64,000 nt of DNA from Camarhynchus parvulus (Eukaryota; Chordata; Aves; Passeriformes; Thraupidae), in the NCBI RefSeq assembly GCF_901933205.1, contig NC_044571.1, forward strand, positions 9,277,420 to 9,341,419, in the 5' to 3' direction. The first letter of the stretch is position 1. Each line of letters begins with the position of its first letter. Below are positions 51,601 through 55,725 of this stretch, piece by piece. The translations under genes were made by a program, and so were the position numbers. The notes beneath the pieces were generated by a model. The model worked only from the letters and a program-made list of their open reading frames with translations. It was not told the DNA's origin and made no database searches.

Positions 51601-52571
51601 AGGAGAAACAATCAGTGTAATTTGGACCTAAATAAGCAACTGGGTCATGAAAGATGCAATTTGAATGTTTCTATAGATTGTGCTGGACATCAGTGTAAGT
51701 AGTTCAGCAGTTAGAGCTTTGGGTAGAATATGCACTGTAATTCTTGGAATACAGATGACCTAATAGTTTTACAGGGTTCATCAAAACTTGGAGAAAAGTT
51801 GAAAACAAAAAATATTTAAACTCAGAGAATATCTCAAATTGGAAAGGACCCATAAGGAGCATTGATTCCAACTCCTCACAGGATTACCTAAGCTAAACCA
51901 TATGACTGAGAGCATTCTCCAGGTGCTCCCCGAACTCTGAGTTGGTGCCATGACCACTTCCCTGATCCAGTGACCGACCCCTCACTGAGTGTAGACCCTT
52001 TTCCTAGGATTCAAACTTATCCTGTTGCAGTTTCATTCCATTTCCTTATGTCCATATTGCTGATCATCAGAAGGAAGAGATTGGCACCTTCCTCTCCTCT
52101 GCCCTCCTTGAGGAATTTGTAGACTGTGGTGAGGCCACTCTTCAGCCTTCTCCAAGCTGAACAAACCCAGTGATCTCAGCAGCTTCTTGTTTGTCTTGAC
52201 CTTGAGACCTTTCACCATCCTGTGTAGGGGTTATGTGGGTGCTAATGTACAATCCCCTAAACCTTCCCTAAATTATAAAACCTCTTGAGTTTGAAGTGTT
52301 TGGGTTTTTTCTTTATCTGTCAGCTTGAAATTCGTTTTACAGCTCATGCTTGAAAACATTTTTTTATCATTTCAGGTGTTTGTTCTTCCACGCGTTTCTT
52401 CCCGTATGGTTCCTGACCCCTCGAGCTTGGAAAGCTTGCAGAACATGCCAGGAATAAAATCAGAACCTTTATGCAGTAATGTATATTCTCGATATGAACG
52501 AACCATCCTCATCTGGTTGAATAAAAATTATGAGAAAAATCGAAAAATTGTGTGGAAAGATAATGAAAGAG
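491..52571 (+). CDS. CFAP47: CFAP47, central part (28 internal exons, both ends outside window)
   Basis: Multi-exon gene for a large axonemal protein of motile cilia and sperm flagella; family members work in or near the central apparatus, and human CFAP47 variants are linked to malformed, poorly motile sperm. Seen directly: 28 exons with GT-AG borders whose phases join without conflict, totalling 4471 nt. The translation is a series of about eight beta-sandwich repeats of ASH/MSP (HYDIN-like) character (window residues about 1-1150), a Ser-rich then acidic linker (about 1152-1230), a mixed helical segment (about 1235-1425), and the start of a calponin-homology domain (about 1455-1490) with the motif YERTILIWLNKNYEKNRKIV. 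This ASH-array-then-CH order and the distance to the CH domain fit CFAP47. One in-frame TAG lies at 5880-5882. The identification is from memory of the family, not a database search; HYDIN is the main alternative but lacks this CH placement. Confidence 0.88.
1381..1514 (+). CDS. CFAP47: CFAP47 exon 2 of window
   Basis: 134 nt. The acceptor CTCTTCCAG supplies the one base needed to finish the Glu codon begun in the previous exon; the donor is GTATGT. Encodes KFERDFEVNDASPVQDYVVF and a Gly/Ser/Ala/Thr-rich stretch (SLQNLSGGATATT). The hydrophobic VVFLRFE strand closes the ASH domain begun upstream. Confidence 0.85.
2096..2331 (+). CDS. CFAP47: CFAP47 exon 3 of window
   Basis: 236 nt, acceptor TCTAATGCAG, donor AAG|GTAACT; begins with the two bases needed and ends at a codon boundary. 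Encodes the first half of a clear ASH domain: VILTFKPGTVINFEDCYLGE, then CTMKNESEFLPVMFRFRK and a FSVSPARGKIK turn. An open frame runs upstream through the polypyrimidine tract to about 1999, but that extension is intronic. Confidence 0.9.
2996..3188 (+). CDS. CFAP47: CFAP47 exon 4 of window
   Basis: 193 nt, acceptor TTTTCCAG, donor G|GTAAGA. Begins at a codon boundary and completes the ASH domain of the previous exon with EVRISFSPHQIGKFEMKQII, then IYLTLHGVCKS and SVVFTINP. The pattern 'I-x-F-x-P-x-x-x-G-x-F' is the usual C-terminal signature of these domains. Ends one base into a Gly codon. Confidence 0.9.
3189..5153 (+). other. CFAP47: CFAP47 intron 4 of window
   Basis: 1965 nt. Mostly featureless. 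At 4643-4666 a T run ends in GCAG directly followed by GTGAGG, a sequence that reads as both acceptor and donor at one point (see findings). Confidence 0.8.
5154..5367 (+). CDS. CFAP47: CFAP47 exon 5 of window
   Basis: 214 nt, acceptor GAATTTTAAG, donor AG|GTAAAA. Encodes GLTPLISNETGQFVVRGRGQ, then a basic and polar linker (HTHRKNRNREDD) ending in RPSEWNKKYR. It links two ASH blocks. Shares its first splice phase (one base carried over) with exon 4, which fixes the frame. Confidence 0.87.
5744..5896 (+). CDS. CFAP47: CFAP47 exon 6 of window, contains in-frame TAG
   Basis: 153 nt, acceptor AATATTTAG, donor AG|GTAAGG. Encodes ERYNYVDPEFAYTDSERLLR and a charged helix KKHYVRFISHLRQRRL, then TAG (5880-5882), then REAA and the split Arg codon. 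Both flanking junctions and the frame on either side of the stop are sound, so the exon looks real and the stop is a single-base change; CAG (Gln) to TAG is the simplest history. The exon has phase 2 at both ends, so leaving it out keeps the reading frame. Confidence 0.82.
6548..6737 (+). CDS. CFAP47: CFAP47 exon 7 of window
   Basis: 190 nt, acceptor CCCTGTAG, donor GGA|GTAAGT. Encodes RRFYIYNNPVSLGIKPAEGL followed by a Pro-rich stretch (FPMEKPQPEMPPL) and SRKLAEIVSKS. The strength of this exon after the TAG in exon 6 argues against general decay of the gene. Ends on a codon boundary, before an unusually short intron. Confidence 0.87.
6842..6938 (+). CDS. CFAP47: CFAP47 exon 8 of window
   Basis: 97 nt, acceptor CCTATCACAG, donor G|GTAAGA. 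Encodes VWSWLSPMPSSAQEKEDCSL and THKQLHQIFIG. Only 104 nt of intron (6738-6841) separate it from exon 7. Accepted because both phases match and because the Trp/Leu-rich peptide leads naturally into the next ASH domain. Confidence 0.8.
6939..8168 (+). other. CFAP47: CFAP47 intron 8 of window
   Basis: 1230 nt of AT-rich sequence. A 148-codon antisense open frame (7535-7981) has no recognisable domain or splice support. Nothing else seen. Confidence 0.78.
8169..8385 (+). CDS. CFAP47: CFAP47 exon 9 of window
   Basis: 217 nt, acceptor ATAATTCAG, donor AA|GTAAGG. Starts a new ASH domain with the classical opening GPSTIDFGDVCVYSTTTKEL, HIINNLSVHIWIQIE, and THIPVVFETINAGMFK. Ends two bases into a codon, which decides between two possible acceptors for exon 10. 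Confidence 0.9.
8386..9050 (+). other. CFAP47: CFAP47 intron 9 of window with decoy acceptor
   Basis: 665 nt. The last 71 nt (8980-9050) follow a good-looking TTATATTTCAG and are open in the frame of exon 10, but using that acceptor gives AAG-TAA with exon 9. The true acceptor is at 9050. Confidence 0.78.
9051..9295 (+). CDS. CFAP47: CFAP47 exon 10 of window
   Basis: 245 nt, donor AGAG|GTATGC. I place the start after TTTTTGTGTTACAG because only this acceptor keeps frame with exon 9, giving MFKN-SFSYKINNKHIGHVLVVA, the expected end of an ASH domain. The next domain opens with IELQLSRREVILSPVSGC and VRVCNPRNQPAGFIWRPV. An upstream TTTCAG at 8979 would give an immediate stop, although the frame between the two is open. 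Confidence 0.87.
9296..11474 (+). other. CFAP47: CFAP47 introns 10-11 of window (9296-10235, 10367-11474)
   Basis: Introns of 940 and 1108 nt around exon 11. A T-rich run lies at 10920-10937. No mobile element recognised. Confidence 0.78.
10236..10366 (+). CDS. CFAP47: CFAP47 exon 11 of window
   Basis: 131 nt, acceptor ATATATTTAG, donor AAG|GTAACA. Encodes GFVEPYSDVECEVVWHPGFS and ETGQFTLYARKGNSVNLKC, completing an ASH domain with the usual P-x-x-x-x-x-x-G-x-F spacing. The frame stays open for 19 more codons past the donor, but splicing at 10366/10367 gives an exact codon-boundary join with exon 12. Confidence 0.87.
11475..11597 (+). CDS. CFAP47: CFAP47 exon 12 of window
   Basis: 123 nt, exactly 41 codons with phase 0 at both ends; acceptor T-rich TTTAATAG, donor CAA|GTAAGA. 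Encodes FGNTRVQFVAPSISFAHSPI and KTATILNTGYNHAYFQ, the opening strands of another ASH domain. Confidence 0.88.
12991..13122 (+). CDS. CFAP47: CFAP47 exon 13 of window
   Basis: 132 nt, 44 codons, phase 0 at both ends; acceptor GTTTGTGAAG is weaker than usual, donor GAG|GTATTT. Encodes VLDSNPLPGMKITPSEGVIP and VGGFVDLKISFTPKAHMSF, the middle of the ASH domain begun in exon 12. Confidence 0.87.
14333..14410 (+). CDS. CFAP47: CFAP47 exon 14 of window (shortest)
   Basis: 78 nt, 26 codons, phase 0 at both ends; acceptor CCTTCACTTAG, donor GTG|GTAAGT. Encodes VAVRNAAELTLRISGFSEIT and EIGIDV. It supplies the last strand of one ASH domain ('LTLRISG') and the first residues of the next. Too short to stand out as an open frame, but both splice sites are strong. 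Confidence 0.83.
14965..15109 (+). CDS. CFAP47: CFAP47 exon 15 of window
   Basis: 145 nt, acceptor AAACTTACAG, donor TCAG|GTATTT. Encodes GIFEYQGVYVGSTKSIPFLL, QNKGQSCTRVQFDFINH and DFKLYSEDNS, the opening of an ASH domain. Ends one base into a codon. Confidence 0.88.
15110..16654 (+). other. CFAP47: CFAP47 intron 15 of window
   Basis: 1545 nt, AT-rich. No repeat family, RNA gene or extra exon recognised. Confidence 0.75.
16655..16749 (+). CDS. CFAP47: CFAP47 exon 16 of window
   Basis: 95 nt, acceptor TTTGTTTGGCAG, donor AAG|GTAGGT. Starts with two bases that complete an Ala codon, then IDRSRSKPYLYTVYLKEESS and LQCFLTLTPKK. Followed by a 7.4 kb intron. Confidence 0.86.
16750..24166 (+). other. 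CFAP47: CFAP47 intron 16 of window (7.4 kb)
   Basis: Long AT-rich intron. Contains a compound ATCT/GTCT microsatellite near 19965-20025 and an A/C-rich run near 18488-18536. A GC-richer patch at about 18740-18960 is unexplained. No exon with matching phase was found. Confidence 0.75.
19965..20025. repeat. compound microsatellite (ATCT)n/(GTCT)n
   Basis: An irregular ATCT-type run passes into about five perfect GTCT units at 20005-20024. It lies inside an intron. Confidence 0.8.
24167..24317 (+). CDS. CFAP47: CFAP47 exon 17 of window, proline-rich
   Basis: 151 nt, acceptor TTTCCCTTTAG, donor G|GTGGGT. Encodes VAAHDFILPIAVPRATYPTP, then a proline-rich tract (PVVPMKPGAPVPLPPPETPT) and LPICRVRAN. 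It is clearly GC-rich (roughly 60%, several CpGs) against AT-rich surroundings. The Pro tract ends one ASH domain and acts as a spacer before the next. Confidence 0.87.
24318..27165 (+). other. CFAP47: CFAP47 intron 17 of window
   Basis: 2848 nt, AT-rich. Contains a TATC/TA microsatellite at 24702-24745 and a T run near 26089-26103. Open frames at 26132-26555 have no splice or domain support. Confidence 0.75.
24702..24745. repeat. TATC/TA simple repeat with short inverted repeat
   Basis: TATCTATAT (24711-24719) and ATATAGATA (24724-24732) are reverse complements with a 4-nt spacer, followed by a TA run. Simple-sequence DNA able to form a small hairpin; no function implied. Confidence 0.7.
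27166..27266 (+). CDS. CFAP47: CFAP47 exon 18 of window
   Basis: 101 nt, acceptor TTTGTAATAG, donor CAG|GTAATG. Encodes GLKPLVEFSSMELKFEEHFS and IRSSTADRSVSSQ, the opening strand of an ASH domain with a Ser-rich insertion. The two starting bases complete the Gly codon left by exon 17. Confidence 0.85.
27267..28340 (+). other. CFAP47: CFAP47 intron 18 of window
   Basis: 1074 nt, AT-rich, nothing recognised. Confidence 0.75.
28341..28500 (+). CDS. CFAP47: CFAP47 exon 19 of window
   Basis: 160 nt, acceptor AATATTTACAG, donor C|GTAAGT. Encodes DLVLKCLAGEEVIWKFNFDD, FRFSQKHGRLHKKEEI and SIAVSFWP. The 'I-x-V-x-F-x-P' strand is the usual ASH feature. Ends one base into a Pro codon completed by exon 20. 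Confidence 0.88.
30364..30386. repeat. poly-T run
   Basis: Twenty-three consecutive T, followed by GTAG, then seven bases and GTAAGT. The plus strand therefore shows a near-ideal acceptor and donor seven bases apart (see findings). Confidence 0.85.
31118..31256. repeat. (ATTAT)n pentanucleotide microsatellite
   Basis: More than 20 tandem ATTAT units, broken once by a slightly different block at about 31211-31225, with degenerate units at both edges. Long, nearly pure and entirely A/T, so its length is likely variable between individuals. Confidence 0.95.
32600..32680 (+). mobile_element. CR1 LINE 3' end remnant (probable)
   Basis: Resembles the last part of avian CR1 elements: a GGTGGACTTGG segment, then GATTTGATGACCCTTAAGAT, then AAATGATTCTGTGAAA, which is close to the 3'-terminal ATTCTRTG unit. 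Short and decayed, so only a probable call. Confidence 0.5.
33216..33408 (+). CDS. CFAP47: CFAP47 exon 20 of window
   Basis: 193 nt, acceptor CCTTTCAACAG, donor AAG|GTAAAA. Encodes CPGTYTSEITLYLNNNPAPY and ILTLSGTLRSPKMDFHPPFL, the boundary between two ASH domains, then VPLGVETEAVVTIIPQDF. Confidence 0.9.
33409..34772 (+). other. CFAP47: CFAP47 intron 20 of window
   Basis: 1364 nt, AT-rich, nothing recognised. Confidence 0.75.
34773..34982 (+). CDS. CFAP47: CFAP47 exon 21 of window
   Basis: 210 nt, acceptor GTTTAACACAG, donor AACAG|GTAATG; phase 2 at both ends. Encodes DSQIRVKLPELELADGTRTC, FSVEFPEGKNIVLSSDG, LTCRISFSSSKPMSFLGE and VLFIDQEEN, most of one ASH domain. Followed by the 9.3 kb intron. 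Confidence 0.9.
35090..35660. mobile_element. candidate avian LTR-type repeat
   Basis: A stretch of uniform character starting near AATGATTTATTGCTCAGATA and running through the segment around CCAATGGGCTGCTATTACAC to an A run near 35641. It resembles multi-copy long terminal repeats of bird endogenous retroviruses in my recollection, but I cannot see target-site duplications or confirm family or strand. It has no coding capacity. Confidence 0.4.
37440..38600. mobile_element. GC-rich LTR-like avian retroelement fragment
   Basis: About 1.1 kb in sharp contrast to its AT-rich setting. It opens with a segment containing CACTCCCCTCTGCAGCTGGA, passes an AT-rich block, then has a core (about 37860-38290) of recurring 'catggg...cagtcctt' style units, and ends near ACCAAAACCTGGCTATACAA. 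This arrangement matches a multi-copy avian endogenous-retrovirus LTR I recall. Overlapping open frames of up to 193 codons on both strands come from its GC content, not from genes. No retroviral protein domains are visible; possibly a solo LTR. Confidence 0.6.
41519..41935 (-). mobile_element. CR1 LINE 3' fragment, minus strand
   Basis: Reads as an inverted CR1 3' region: GGAAAAGCCTTCCAGAGATC, then the 'gagaactccataacttctctgggcag' block, the 'agatagaatttcctgtattt' block, and 'acatagacaagatccccttgagcc'. These appear in the order expected for a reversed avian CR1. Interrupted by a GGTTTT simple repeat. Confidence 0.72.
41677..41706. repeat. (GGTTTT)n simple repeat
   Basis: About four GGTTTT units passing into a T run, lying within the inverted CR1 fragment. 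Confidence 0.8.
44252..44352 (+). CDS. CFAP47: CFAP47 exon 22 of window
   Basis: 101 nt, acceptor GTTTTCAACAG, donor GCA|GTAAGC. Encodes FSFQVAGTADNCLLTLYPYL and ALHSSDQKIVWRS. This closes the last ASH domain before the linker. The frame stays open only 15 codons past the donor. Confidence 0.87.
44353..46433 (+). other. CFAP47: CFAP47 intron 22 of window
   Basis: 2081 nt. Contains a short CR1 remnant at about 45000-45070. Just before the exon 23 acceptor are two decoy AGs (46408 and 46414). Otherwise AT-rich and plain. Confidence 0.75.
45000..45070 (-). mobile_element. CR1 LINE 3' remnant, minus strand
   Basis: AATCCAGGCTAGAAGGGATC followed by 'ccctgggggccatctagccaacc' and 'gcttaaagcaggttcaatg' is the inverted 3'-terminal portion of an avian CR1. 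Short. Confidence 0.6.
46434..46562 (+). CDS. CFAP47: CFAP47 exon 23 of window
   Basis: 129 nt, donor CAG|GTATAG. I chose the acceptor CTATTTTTACAG (46433) because exon 22 leaves one base over and this start gives NSKDFSTGEVVLQPCFTP in frame. Two earlier AGs (46408 and 46414) would hit TGA at once. Encodes a Ser-rich linker: SPSHTHSTSSLGANSGSSWE. Confidence 0.83.
47314..47563 (+). CDS. CFAP47: CFAP47 exon 24 of window, acidic Ser/Glu linker
   Basis: 250 nt, acceptor TATCCTTCAG, donor AAG|GTAATT. About 35 residues of Ser/Glu/Asp low-complexity sequence (STTDESESDEYESEENEE onward) with many S-x-x-E/D sites of casein-kinase-2 type, then a folded part with DEDEEDYIFFQKTLNAVQSW and FTLFGWSKGQNPISIPYSLR. 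The acidic tract would be a flexible linker between the ASH array and the helical/CH part (inference). Confidence 0.9.
48347..48553 (+). CDS. CFAP47: CFAP47 exon 25 of window
   Basis: 207 nt, acceptor TTTTCTCTCTTAG, donor AG|GTAAGT; phase 2 at both ends. Encodes DVCIVQLTVAQEKNFKRRVD, GFYEMLLHLNGQSIPGIA and a helical stretch VERMFQLHWQHSELLSFLR. Confidence 0.9.
49237..49330 (+). CDS. CFAP47: CFAP47 exon 26 of window
   Basis: 94 nt, acceptor TGTGATTTCAG, donor AGG|GTAGGT. Encodes RKGAYLPHIMPEFLLAPEDY and ELWSEVNTGLR. Ends on a codon boundary. Confidence 0.87.
49871..50011 (+). CDS. CFAP47: CFAP47 exon 27 of window
   Basis: 141 nt, 47 codons, phase 0 at both ends; donor AAG|GTAAAT. Encodes CFVPEAKRESMRSSGKLSGR, RIFVLESRMFETMSKRAW and TDVLLQMYK, running straight into VFVLPRVS of exon 28. 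The acceptor TTTTATCTGAAG is weaker than average and was chosen because it is the only one that keeps frame; a second AAG ten bases later breaks it. Confidence 0.78.
50690..51095 (+). mobile_element. CR1 LINE 3' region, plus strand
   Basis: Contains in order CR1-like blocks: GAGACTGAAGGAGCTGAGAC with 'tgttcagccagaagagaag', 'tttcagtacctgaggggagg', and the terminal 'cagaggcaccttccaacctcaagtattc' leading to TCTGACTATGTGA. This is the untranslated 3' tail of an avian CR1 in sense orientation to CFAP47, diverged and with small indels. Confidence 0.8.
51430..51580 (+). mobile_element. CR1 LINE ORF2 C-terminal fragment, plus strand
   Basis: In one frame it reads LEVLVDEMLDMSHPCALAAQ, close to the conserved end of CR1 ORF2. 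It lies downstream of the 3' tail at 50690-51095, the reverse of the order within one element, so the two come from different insertions or a rearrangement. Confidence 0.6.
51818..52225 (-). mobile_element. CR1 LINE 3' region, minus strand
   Basis: Starts with the inverted terminal region (TCAAATTGGAAAGGACCCAT, then 'attgattccaactcctcacagg') and continues through 'ttcctaggattcaaacttatcctg', 'ctccttgaggaatttgtagac' and 'cttctccaagctgaacaaaccc', all typical of an inverted avian CR1. Best preserved CR1 piece in the window. Confidence 0.85.
52376..52571 (+). CDS. CFAP47: CFAP47 exon 28 of window, start of CH domain
   Basis: 196 nt, acceptor TTATCATTTCAG, donor G|GTGAGA. Encodes VFVLPRVSSRMVPDPSSLES, GIKSEPLCSNVYSRYER and the first helix of a calponin-homology domain, TILIWLNKNYEKNRKIVW. 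CH domains bind actin or microtubules; in CFAP47 it is one conserved CH domain following the ASH array. The rest of the CH domain must be encoded beyond the window or in an exon I could not recognise. Confidence 0.9.
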
Positions 52572-55014
52572 GTGAGATAACTCTCACTATGCTCTTTCTT
52601 CTAATCCTCCTTTTGTAGACTTTTGCAATTGTTACTCATAGAGATATTGTGACAACTTGCCACTGAAAGTATTTTTTGGTATAAGTTATTGCCTACCCAT
52701 ATGTATTTCCTTTCCTTGTGTTTCTGTGTTCCAAGATCAGCATCTTTTGATTAGCACTATTCATGATATCTGTGTGTTGCAGTTTTTAACTAGGCATAAA
52801 GGGTGATGTGAGCCTTCTCACTTTCTTCTTCCCATTAATGCTGTCAGGAAGTGCTAGCAGTAATTACCTTGTCTTAATATTCCTGTTTATAGTCAGACAT
52901 AGTTGTTAGTATGTGTGCTTATAGTGATATGTTTGAGAGCTAGCTTTTCAGAGTTTTTAGAATATTTTTGTATGTCCTTTATTCAATGACATTTGGGAAA
53001 TCAGTAGAGACCAAGGTTCCTGATTACAAATCCTGTCCTGCTTGTAAAAGCAGGTTGACTCTCATGGTTGCTTGACTAAGGCTAGATAAAATTACCCTTT
53101 CCATTTAAGACTGATCTAGGCAGTTCTGGTATTCAAATCGGATAAACTGTTCAACCACTAGTAATTATTATTTCCATTTTCTTTCATAGCTTTTTACTTT
53201 GGTTTTTGACCCTAACTTAATTTCCCTTTTCAGCAGTAATTTTGGGTGTGTGGTGAACAACAAGAAAGGCCAGTCTGGTGATAAGCAGGGATGACTTCCA
53301 GAATGGCTCCTAAGCCACATGTGGAAAAATTTTCTAGTGTCATTTTATGCCTCAAGTGATTTTTGACCTCTCTCAATTATGGATAATCTATTTGGATGTC
53401 ATCTTCCATAAGTCCAGTTTGGGCAGAATCTCTATTTTGCACATGCTTTGACTATCCCTTTGCTTTTCTCATTTTACTGGGCAGAAGCAAATTGTAATGG
53501 CTGTTCTAAAATATGTTGAGTACTTCTGCTGGTAAGATTGAAATGTTAGTCTGTACCTCCTGCATCCAGCAGAAACTGGCTGTTTTTGCATTATCTGGGC
53601 CTGGTCTTATGATTAACTCAGGGAGCTCCCCAGCTAAATAACATGCCCTGGGTGTATTTGCAATATATTATTTTTTTATTATCTGTGCCTGCTTTAATGG
53701 AGCTTTCTTACAGCTGCCAGCACTGCTCTGCTGGGCTTTTCTGAGCCTCTGTGTGCAGATGACAACTTGCAGAGAGAATGGCTCTGCCTGACCAGGTTTG
53801 TGGCTCACTGTAAATGCTGCATGGATAAATTCCCCATCTCCAAATGTTCTCTGGATTGCAAGGCTCCAGTAATATCTGGGTGTTGAGGTGTGGCTGGCCT
53901 TGTTCTGGTCTGTGGGAGCTCGGTGGGGAGAATCTGAGTGCCAAAATATATCTTATTTAACATTAAACTTTTAATTGAGTTATAGTCTTTAAGGAGTGAA
54001 TTCTAAAATACAGATCTAGTGGATATTACCAGATAAAAAAGCTGCAGATGTCCAAGTGGAATATGTACTATGGATGCATTGAAAGAGCCAATTATTGAAA
54101 GTGTTACTTTAGTTGCCTAAGAGTAGGTAATGAATTATAATATAAAAATGAGGGACCTGTTTTTAATAAGTCATCATATAATTATCAGCAATTGTAAAGT
54201 AGGGATTTTTTACCATTATTTAGTTCTAAAGGCTCCCCAAAATTGGCACCAAAGAAGAACCCTTTAATTACAATATTGGTGTTCTCAGAAAATAATAATA
54301 ACTTCTGCTAAATCATGCTATCAGTACAGATAACTTATTAGATTGATATATTAATTAGTGCAAATCTAGCTGTAGCTTTGACTCTGGGTCACAGGTGAAG
54401 ATGAATTCTGTGGTTACTGCCAGGGGACATTTATCTGCATTACAGTTCCCACCTACAATTTCACTTAATTACACTTTTCTGCTTTCAGAGAGGTGCAAGA
54501 TTGGAATGAAAAGGCAGAATTTTTATATATATATAAACTCCCATACATTTCCTGCATATGGGAAATTACAGATGCTGCCTTGCTATATGAATTTCTTTAT
54601 AGGTTTTTTGATTAATGAGTTATGTATTCTCTTTTCTGTAGAGCACCTAAAAACAACTTGATGTATGCACATAAGCATGGCTTTTTCTTTTGCTTCTGTT
54701 TCCATTTCTCTCCCCAAATGGCATAAATGAGCATTGGGAAAGATCTAATAATCCAAAATAAAGAGAGAAGATTCTGAAAAATTGTGAAATTCATAGTCTT
54801 ACTGTTATGCCTTTGCATTATGAAAGCATCTAGTTGTGTCATCTGACTCTGTTTTGTTTCAGAGATGACTTGCCTCAATATCTCTTTGAATCCTCTGTTT
54901 AACCTTCACTTTCCTCCAGCCTGTTTTGCTTTGGCTGCCTCAGAATGAATAGGGTTCTGCTACTGTGCTGTTCTTTCTTCCAGATGAGGCAAAGAATCTG
55001 AAGGCAAAGAGCAC

Positions 55015-55725
55015 AGAAAAGACTTGAGGGACTCAGTGCCTTCTCTTTTACCTTGGTCTCTGCTGTTTAAGATTGAGCACTGAGCAATCCCAGGCCCTTG
55101 AGATGGATGGGAAAGTCTGGAACAAGGAATATTTAGCCTTGGTGGGGCAGGATCAGACTGGGGAGCCCCTGGACAAACACAAGCCCAGGGGACCCAGGGG
55201 AGTTCACCAAGTGCTGAGGGGCCAATGCCATTACAAGGTCACATTTAACAGCCTTGGAAAGGTCAGGACAATCTGAGGAGGGGAGGTTTGGGACAGATGT
55301 TATTCCCATCTGGAAAGAGAATCCAGGAAGCTTTAAAGCCAGTCACCCTCATCTTGTCTCTTGGGATGCTGAGGGACTAAATAATCTCTGCAAACATTAC
55401 CAAGCATACAGAGTAGAGGAACGTTTTTGTGAGTACTTGCCTTGAATTTCCAAAGGGAAAATCATGCTGGATGAACCTCATTGCCTTCCATGATGACATG
55501 GCCAGCTCAGTGGACGGAGGAGAGCGTGGATGTTGTTCATCTCAGCTTGGGCAAGGCTTTCAACAGCCTCCTGTAACATCCTCAAAATCAAACTGGTGAG
55601 GTACAGGCCAGTTAAGAGCCCAGTGAGGTGGACTGAAATTAGGCTGAACTGCCAGGCTCAAAGGGTTGTGGCACAAAGTCTGGCTGGAGTCTGGTGATCA
55701 GTAATATCCCCCAGGGGTCATTAGT
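55015..55725 (+). mobile_element. CR1 LINE ORF2 (reverse transcriptase region) fragment
   Basis: Degraded CR1 coding sequence: GGCCAATGCCATTACAAGGT and 'agccttggaaaggtcaggac' early, then 'catgctggatgaacctcattgccttcc', 'gtggatgttgttcatctcagc', 'ttgggcaaggctttcaacagc', 'ctgaactgccaggctcaaagg' and a final 'tcccccaggggtc', in the order of avian CR1 reverse transcriptase. Stops and indels show it is dead. Confidence 0.75.

Larger units (their letters stand above)
50012..52375 (+). other. CFAP47: CFAP47 intron 27 of window with CR1 cluster
   Basis: 2364 nt. About half of it is CR1-derived: a plus-strand 3' region, a plus-strand ORF2-end fragment and a minus-strand 3' region, listed separately. The remaining sequence is AT-rich. 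Confidence 0.8.

Noticed and set aside
55073..55445. Plus-strand frames of 63-68 codons
   Set aside because: Part of a dead CR1 ORF2, not a host gene.
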